Origin: an uncultured Bacteroidales bacterium
GTDB taxonomy: Bacteria; Bacteroidota; Bacteroidia; Bacteroidales; UBA932
Reading direction: 5' to 3'
DNA length: 45,795 bases
Assembly: GCA_947305645.1 (NCBI GenBank)
Contig: CAMZEC010000011.1
Coordinates: 1-45,795, forward strand
Made by a program: the position numbers and the translations under genes. Positions 40,850 through 45,795 of the stretch are shown piece after piece. Every line of letters starts with the position of its first letter. The stretch's first letter is position 1. The notes below the pieces were generated by a model. The model did not search any database. It saw only the letters and a list, made by a program, of their open reading frames with translations, and had not been told where the DNA came from.

Positions 40850-41715
40850 TGAAAAGAGTCCTTACCGTCCTGTTTCTGCTTTTCTTCGCCTTGAACGCCT
40901 CGGCGCAGTTCAAGCGCGAGGCTTTTCAGCAGTCTTATAACGACGACAAGGCAAACCCTAAAGACTCTACAGACGTCCTGTTCTCGTTCAAGGAGTATTT
41001 TGGAGGATTGAAGCACGAAAACGAGATTAAAATAGGCACCATGTGTGCCGGCTCCGCCATTTTCATCGGCGGCAACCAGATTTACAACCGGCAGTACTGG
41101 AAGCTCCCCATAGTCTATACCGGCATTTTCGCCCCTTTGGGTGCGGGCATTTACTTCGACGTCAAAGGGAACCCGGAAGTGGCCAAATACTGCTATATCG
41201 GAGCCGGGGTTGCCTACTGGGCCACAATGATGGACGGTGTTATAAGCTTTAAGTCCGACCGTTACCCTTTGCCGGGACGTGCGACCATGTTCTCCCTGCT
41301 CTGCCCCGGCCTAGGACAGGCTTACAACGGTGAATACTGGAAGATTCCGATTTACATCGGAGCACTCGGGACGGCATATTACTTTTACAACACCAACAAC
41401 CTGAATTACCAGCGCTACCGGCGAATATACAAGGAAGCTACGGACAAGGAGAACCCATATACCGGCCCTATCAGTGCAGAAACAGCCTTGTATTACAGGG
41501 ACACTTTCCGCCAGTACAGGGATTATTCCACTTTGGCTATGGTGCTGATCTACGTGCTGCAGATCATCGATGCCAACGTCTTCTCCTACATGCACGATTT
41601 CGAGATTGCAGACGACATGGCCATGAAAGTGAGTCCCACCGTTATTATGCCTGATACTCAGCTGGCGTACAATCCCAGTCCAGCTTTCGGAATAAACGTC
41701 GGCATAAGATTCTGA
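40849..41715 (+). CDS. DUF5683 membrane protein
   Basis: The 288-residue protein has a signal peptide (cleavage near ASAQFK) and several hydrophobic segments. The family pattern LLCPGLGQAYNGEYWKIPIY occurs about residues 148-167, with a second copy-like segment NQIYNRQYWKLPIVY earlier at about 76-90, so the domain looks internally duplicated. DUF5683 is of unknown function. It follows parB (start codon overlaps the stop, TGATG) and precedes mltD in many Bacteroidota, which suggests an envelope role. Confidence 0.8.
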   Translation: MKRVLTVLFLLFFALNASAQFKREAFQQSYNDDKANPKDSTDVLFSFKEYFGGLKHENEIKIGTMCAGSAIFIGGNQIYNRQYWKLPIVYTGIFAPLGAGIYFDVKGNPEVAKYCYIGAGVAYWATMMDGVISFKSDRYPLPGRATMFSLLCPGLGQAYNGEYWKIPIYIGALGTAYYFYNTNNLNYQRYRRIYKEATDKENPYTGPISAETALYYRDTFRQYRDYSTLAMVLIYVLQIIDANVFSYMHDFEIADDMAMKVSPTVIMPDTQLAYNPSPAFGINVGIRF

Positions 41716-41719
41716 CATT

Positions 41720-42877
41720 ATGCTTAAACGACTGTACGCTATAGTAATCGCGCTGACATTGGTGTCACCGGTGCTCAAGGCGCAGGAGCCCGCTGACAGC
41801 CTTACTGTGGCAGGAGTCGACACCCTGCATCTGGCTTCCGCAGTCAGCGATTCCGTCCTGATATTCCGACTGTCTGCGCTTAACCCCATTTTTTCGCTGC
41901 CTTTCAATGAAGTGGTCAGGAACTACATGGTGGTTTACTCGGAAAAGCGGGGCGCGAACATGCATCAGGCCATGGCATACAGCTCCTATTATTTCCCCAT
42001 ATACGAAGAAACCTTTCGCCGGTACGGCTTGCCGCTTGAACTTAAATACCTGGCTGTCGTGGAGTCCATGCTCAAGCCTACGGCCCTTTCGCGTGCCGGC
42101 GCCCTCGGTCAGTGGCAGTTCATGTACCGTACCGCCCGTGCGTACGGCCTTCGCATAGATTCTTACATAGACGAGCGTATGGACGTGGAGAAGGCCACGG
42201 ATGCGGCTGCCCGTTACCTGAAGGCCCTCTATAACACCTTGGGGGACTGGCCACTTGCCATCAGTGCATACAACTGCGGTTCCGGCAATGTGAACAAAGC
42301 GATACGAAGGGCCGGGGGTAAGCGCGACTTCTGGTCGGTTTATCCTTATCTGCCGCGCGAAACCAGAGGTTATATGCCAGCGTTCGTGGGAATGATGTAT
42401 GCGTTCTCTTATCATTTCGATGCAGGGGCCGATTCCCTGGCAGTTCCCGTACCTGTGCAGGTGGACACTTTCGAGGTGCATAAAAACCTGCACTTCAAGC
42501 AGATAAGCGAGGTGGTGGGCGTTCCGGAAGAAGAACTCAAATACCTAAATCCGAAGTATTATAACGACATTGTCCCCGGCAGCGGAGGCACTTGCACCGT
42601 CAATATTCCCGAGGCATGGAGCGAAGCCTACCTTGCCGTAGAACCGGATTCACTGTACAATCATAACTCGTCCATTTACCTTACCGATCAGGTTATCAAG
42701 GACATTGCTGCCGGAAGCGTAGCGGGAGGCGGCTCCAAAACCTGCTACACCGTAAAGAAAGGCGATACTCTGAGCCATATTGCCAGACGCTACCGTGTAA
42801 GCGTAAAGCAGCTTATGAGCTGGAATCACCTGCGCAGCGACAAGCTGAGAATAGGTCAGAAGATTTACGTTTATTGA
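41720..42877 (+). CDS. mltD: Membrane-bound lytic murein transglycosylase D-like, with LysM
   Basis: The 385-residue protein has a signal peptide (cleavage near LKAQEP), an SLT domain at about 85-240 and a C-terminal LysM domain at about 338-385 (CYTVKKGDTLSHIARRY). The catalytic Glu is in LAVVESMLKPTALS, followed by GALGQWQFM and ISAYNCGSGNV. It cleaves peptidoglycan glycan strands non-hydrolytically. A second, weaker LysM-like stretch may lie near 255-300 (VHKNLHFKQISEVVGVPEE). It ends the parA-parB-DUF5683-mltD unit. Confidence 0.9.
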   Translation: MLKRLYAIVIALTLVSPVLKAQEPADSLTVAGVDTLHLASAVSDSVLIFRLSALNPIFSLPFNEVVRNYMVVYSEKRGANMHQAMAYSSYYFPIYEETFRRYGLPLELKYLAVVESMLKPTALSRAGALGQWQFMYRTARAYGLRIDSYIDERMDVEKATDAAARYLKALYNTLGDWPLAISAYNCGSGNVNKAIRRAGGKRDFWSVYPYLPRETRGYMPAFVGMMYAFSYHFDAGADSLAVPVPVQVDTFEVHKNLHFKQISEVVGVPEEELKYLNPKYYNDIVPGSGGTCTVNIPEAWSEAYLAVEPDSLYNHNSSIYLTDQVIKDIAAGSVAGGGSKTCYTVKKGDTLSHIARRYRVSVKQLMSWNHLRSDKLRIGQKIYVY

Positions 42878-42908
42878 AAAATTAGCATTCCGCATTTTTT
42901 TATCGTCT

Positions 42909-42941
42909 AAAGAATCGTAAAAAACTGCCGTACGATTCTTT
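42909..42941 (+). terminator. 11-bp inverted repeat after mltD
   Basis: AAAGAATCGTA (42909-42919) pairs perfectly with TACGATTCTTT (42931-42941) around an 11-nt loop. GTTTTTC follows 9 nt later, so termination is likely but not classic. It is symmetric and could also be a protein-binding site upstream of the next gene. Confidence 0.55.
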
Positions 42942-42971
42942 GTCTTCGTTGTTTTTCAGCATTTCTTGCCG

Positions 42972-42979
42972 CATATTTG
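42972..42979 (+). promoter_or_regulatory. Near-consensus -7 element of the OmpA-like lipoprotein gene
   Basis: CATATTTG differs from TAnnTTTG at one base and ends 4 nt before the ATG at 42984. Confidence 0.35.
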
Positions 42980-42983
42980 CTGC

Positions 42984-44942
42984 ATGAAAAACTTCAGATT
43001 CTTTTGCCTTGCGGCATTTCTTATTGCTGTCGCAGGCTGCAGCGCCCAGCGCAAAATAGAACAGATGAAGGCGGGAGAGTTACATGCCAGTCTCTCCCTG
43101 CCTTCCCGGACAGAATCATCCCTGCGAGAAATACGGCTGCCGGAAACAGTCAAAGACACCTTTCATGTGGTAGATCTCGAAGGACATGAGATGCTTATCA
43201 TGAATGCAGTACGCGACGAGAATGGAGAGATGGTTGCTACAGACAGGCTCTCGGCTGCGGTGGTTACGGCCCGCTTCCGGAACGTGGCGGAGAGGAAGGG
43301 CTCTGTTGACCTGGAATTTGAAGTGAAGGTGCCCAGGGACATGCAGGACAGCCGCTGGCAGTTAAGGCTGAATCCGGATATGTATATTCTTTCCGATTCT
43401 CTGCGCCTTGATCCTGTAATAATAACAGGAAGTAATTACCGAAAGGCTCAGCTCAGGGGATACGAACATTACCGGCGCTTTATCGAGTCCATTATTACAG
43501 ACAGCACACGGTTCATAAACAAGGCGGCCTTGGAAATATTCCTGGAACGAAATCTCCCCGAGCTGTATGCATTCTGGAACGATACTACGTTGGTGTCCGA
43601 TGAACAGTTTGCGTCTGTTTACGGAGTAACAGAACAAGAGGCTGTGGAGCATTATACATATCTGCTGTTCAAGCGCTGGAATCTTAAACGGGCAGGGATG
43701 AAAGATGAAATGTTCCGCAGATATGTAAAGGCTCCGATAGTGACGGAAGGGATACGCCTGGATACAGTCATTACTACAGACTCGGGCGATTTCATATACA
43801 ATTACGTCCAGACTATTCACACAAGACCGAGGCTGCGTAAAGTGGATATTGTCCTTTCCGGCGATATAATGGAGCAGGACAAGAGGGTCTATTCGATACC
43901 GAGAACGGAGCCGCTTACATTTTACATCTCATCAATATCGGGCCTTGCCGATGGAAGCGAACGCTTCCTGAAACGCATAATCAACCGCAGGGTGGAAGCC
44001 AATACCGCGTGCTATATAGAGTTTCAGCAGGGGAGAGCCGGCATCGAGCCGGGACTTGGCAACAACCCGGAGGAAATCAGACGCATAAAAGGCAATATAC
44101 GGGACCTGGTGCTCAATGAAACGTTTGACTTGGATTCTATATGCGTAGAAGCTTATGCCTCCCCAGAAGGGCTCTGCAAAAGCAACGAGGTGCTGTCTGC
44201 CAGGCGGGCAATGTCGGCTTCAGAGTACTTTTCGCATTATGCCGCCCAACTGCGCGACTCGCTCGAGCGTGATGCAGGCGTCAGGCTTGCACTGGGTGAA
44301 GGGGACACCGAGGAGATTAAAACGCCTGCGATCAGTTTCAGGAGCCGTAGCGGCGGGGAAAACTGGCGCATGCTGGACGCTCTCATGGAAAGTGACTCAT
44401 GGCTGCCGCAAAAAGACAAAGCCCGCTACAGGCTTTTGTGCGATTCTGTTTCCGACCTGGACAAACGTGAACGTGATATAAGCCGCATTGGAGGATATAA
44501 ATACATGAGGGAGAAGCTGTATCCGCAATTGCGTATAGTCAAATTCAATTTTTACTTGCATCGTAAAGGAATGGTGAAGGATACCGTTCATACGACCGAA
44601 CTGGATACGGCTTATATGCGCGGAGTGCAGTGCCTGCGGGACCACGATTACGAACTGGCGTTGTCCATTCTGCGCCCCTATGGCGACTACAATACTGCGG
44701 TAGCGTATGTTGCTACAGACCGAAACAGTTCTGCCATGGAACTTTTGGAAAAGCTGCCGGCGAGTGCCGGGAAAGACTATCTTATGGCTATCATTTTTGC
44801 GCGTGAAGGGAATGAAAGAATGGCCGTGCAGCATTATATGCACGCTTGTTCTCAGGAGCCGTCTTACATTCACAGAGGCAACCTGGACCCGGAAATCAGT
44901 TCACTGATCCGTAAATACGATTTGCGGCTTGATAATTCATAA
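42984..44942 (+). CDS. Large lipoprotein with OmpA-like C-terminal region
   Basis: The 652-residue product starts MKNFRFFCLAAFLIAVAGC, a lipoprotein signal with Cys19. Residues 20-300 are not recognised. VDIVLSGDIMEQDKRVYSIPRTEPLTFYISS is probably a beta-rich spacer (about 295-325). At about 385-430, LDSICVEAYASPEGL with NEVLSARRAMSASEYF fits the peptidoglycan-binding OmpA/MotB pattern. The last 110 residues (RDHDYELALSILRPYGDYNTAV) look like TPR-type helices. An envelope scaffold linking outer membrane and cell wall is plausible. The ATG at 42984 is chosen because it starts the signal peptide. Confidence 0.6.
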   Translation: MKNFRFFCLAAFLIAVAGCSAQRKIEQMKAGELHASLSLPSRTESSLREIRLPETVKDTFHVVDLEGHEMLIMNAVRDENGEMVATDRLSAAVVTARFRNVAERKGSVDLEFEVKVPRDMQDSRWQLRLNPDMYILSDSLRLDPVIITGSNYRKAQLRGYEHYRRFIESIITDSTRFINKAALEIFLERNLPELYAFWNDTTLVSDEQFASVYGVTEQEAVEHYTYLLFKRWNLKRAGMKDEMFRRYVKAPIVTEGIRLDTVITTDSGDFIYNYVQTIHTRPRLRKVDIVLSGDIMEQDKRVYSIPRTEPLTFYISSISGLADGSERFLKRIINRRVEANTACYIEFQQGRAGIEPGLGNNPEEIRRIKGNIRDLVLNETFDLDSICVEAYASPEGLCKSNEVLSARRAMSASEYFSHYAAQLRDSLERDAGVRLALGEGDTEEIKTPAISFRSRSGGENWRMLDALMESDSWLPQKDKARYRLLCDSVSDLDKRERDISRIGGYKYMREKLYPQLRIVKFNFYLHRKGMVKDTVHTTELDTAYMRGVQCLRDHDYELALSILRPYGDYNTAVAYVATDRNSSAMELLEKLPASAGKDYLMAIIFAREGNERMAVQHYMHACSQEPSYIHRGNLDPEISSLIRKYDLRLDNS

Positions 44943-44965
44943 AGTATGCTTAAATTTGCATACTT
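44943..44965 (+). promoter_or_regulatory. Promoter flanked by an inverted repeat, acetyl-CoA hydrolase gene
   Basis: The -7 element TAAATTTG (44951-44958) ends 7 nt before the ATG at 44966. It lies between the perfect inverted repeats AAGTATGC (44943-44950) and GCATACTT (44958-44965). An operator covering the promoter would fit this. Confidence 0.55.
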
Positions 44966-45795
44966 ATGAACACTATAAAATATGTAACCGCGGATGAAGC
45001 TGTAAGCCACATCCCTTCGCACAGCCACATACATCTGAGCAGCGTTGCCAGCGTGCCCCACTGCCTTATTCAGGCACTCTGCCGCCGTGCAGACGCCGGC
45101 GACGTGACCGACCTGCATTTCCATCATTTCCATACCGAGGGCCCGGCTCCCTACAGCGAGCCTCGCTACGAGGGCATATTCTTCGAGCAGGGCTTCTTCG
45201 TGGGGCCCAACGTGCGCGCCAACGTCAATGCCGGCTACGCCGATTATACTCCGGTGCACCTGGGAGAGACCCCGCGCCTGTACAGGAGCGGAGCCATCAA
45301 GCTCGGGGCGGCTCTGGTGAACGTATCGCTGCCCGACGCCCAGGGACGAGTCTCCCTCGGCACGTCCGTCGACTGCTCGGTGGCGGCCATTCAGACGGCA
45401 GACCTTGTGATAGGGGTCGTTAATCCCAACGTCCCGTTCGCCCTGGGAGATCTCATCCCCCTGGAGTCCTTCGACTATCTGGTGCAGGACGATGCTCCGC
45501 TGGTCACTGCAAACTTCGCCGAGCCCACTCCCACCGAGATGCTTATCGGCAAGAACTGCGCGGCCCTGGTTGACGACGGCGACTGCCTCCAGATGGGCAT
45601 CGGTGCCCTTCCGAACGCCCTCGCGTCGCAGCTGGGCGACCACAAGAACCTCGGCCTGCACACGGAGATGTTCGCCGACGGCCTGCTGCGCCTCATCAAG
45701 AAAGGCGTCATCAACGGCAGCTGCAAGCAGATAGACAAGGGCAAGGTGGTGGCATCTTTCCTCCTCGGCTCGCAGGAGGTGTACTCCTTCATCGA
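44966..45795 (+). CDS. Acetyl-CoA hydrolase/transferase family protein (3' end outside window)
   Basis: 276 codons are visible before the window ends. The protein starts MNTIKYVTADEAVSHIPSHS and shows the class I CoA-transferase features of the Ach1/4-hydroxybutyrate CoA-transferase group: VNVSLPDAQGRVSLGTSVDC, the oxyanion loop MGIGALPNALASQLGDH and LGLHTEMFADG, whose Glu is the family's catalytic residue. Likely partners are acetyl-CoA and succinate, butyrate or 4-hydroxybutyrate in fermentation; the sequence cannot say which. It has its own promoter, separate from the OmpA-like gene. Confidence 0.88.
   Translation, partial: MNTIKYVTADEAVSHIPSHSHIHLSSVASVPHCLIQALCRRADAGDVTDLHFHHFHTEGPAPYSEPRYEGIFFEQGFFVGPNVRANVNAGYADYTPVHLGETPRLYRSGAIKLGAALVNVSLPDAQGRVSLGTSVDCSVAAIQTADLVIGVVNPNVPFALGDLIPLESFDYLVQDDAPLVTANFAEPTPTEMLIGKNCAALVDDGDCLQMGIGALPNALASQLGDHKNLGLHTEMFADGLLRLIKKGVINGSCKQIDKGKVVASFLLGSQEVYSFI

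Overview
The window is a chromosomal segment of a Bacteroidales bacterium (phylum Bacteroidota), moderately GC-rich and probably an uncultured gut relative of the Rikenellaceae. The evidence is recurrent TAnnTTTG promoter elements of the Bacteroidota sigma factor, almost no Shine-Dalgarno sequences, a DUF4492-cydA-cydB cluster, a DUF5683 protein, an SDR-type threonine dehydrogenase, a fimbrillin-like lipoprotein and an HhH/beta-barrel protein. Nearly all of it is housekeeping DNA in tightly packed operons. No integrase-bearing island, prophage, CRISPR array or insertion sequence is visible.

Layout. 1-600: the start of a cell-wall amidase gene, a gene-free stretch with divergent promoters and a small-RNA candidate, a bidirectional terminator and tRNA-Asp. 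601-2414: a lipase-like lipoprotein and an outer-membrane protein, divergent from uvrA (2471-5350), which carries an in-frame palindromic insertion. 5370-12247: a 1289-residue fimbrillin/beta-helix/phosphoesterase lipoprotein, a small PD-(D/E)xK protein, the CCA-adding enzyme, a tyrosine recombinase and a ribosome hibernation factor, nearly all overlapping. 12279-20360 (minus): kbl followed by a complete histidine operon, hisG-D-C-B-H-A-F-IE. 20433-24483 (plus): tdh, divergent from kbl, then a small lipoprotein, an S1/P1 nuclease, a dicarboxylate/amino-acid symporter and an L,D-transpeptidase. 24480-27356 (minus): cytochrome bd oxidase with DUF4492. 27463-27858: tmRNA, followed by a 350-bp gene-free region dense in hairpins and repeats.

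28211-36557 (minus) is one nine-gene operon: fakA, fakB, an acyltransferase-like gene, plsX, acpP, hpt, adk, holA and a histidine phosphatase. Its first half reads as a fatty-acid activation and phospholipid-entry module. 36615-38165 is an HhH/barrel protein, convergent with a lipid kinase (38155-39099). The lipid kinase is divergent from parA-parB-DUF5683-mltD (39138-42877), followed by an OmpA-like lipoprotein and the start of an acetyl-CoA hydrolase/transferase gene that runs off the right edge.

Most notable points: (1) a roughly 119-bp palindromic element inserted in frame in uvrA, reminiscent of Rickettsia palindromic elements; (2) a repeated promoter layout in which the -7 element ends only 4-7 nt before the ATG, implying leaderless mRNAs for at least seven genes; (3) a 22-bp perfect hairpin that includes the tmRNA 3' end, followed by a comb of hairpins and twin 29-nt repeats; (4) a fakAB-plsX-acpP operon in a Bacteroidales genome; (5) a candidate structured small RNA at 266-443. 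All functional calls rest on reading motifs by eye; no database search was run.
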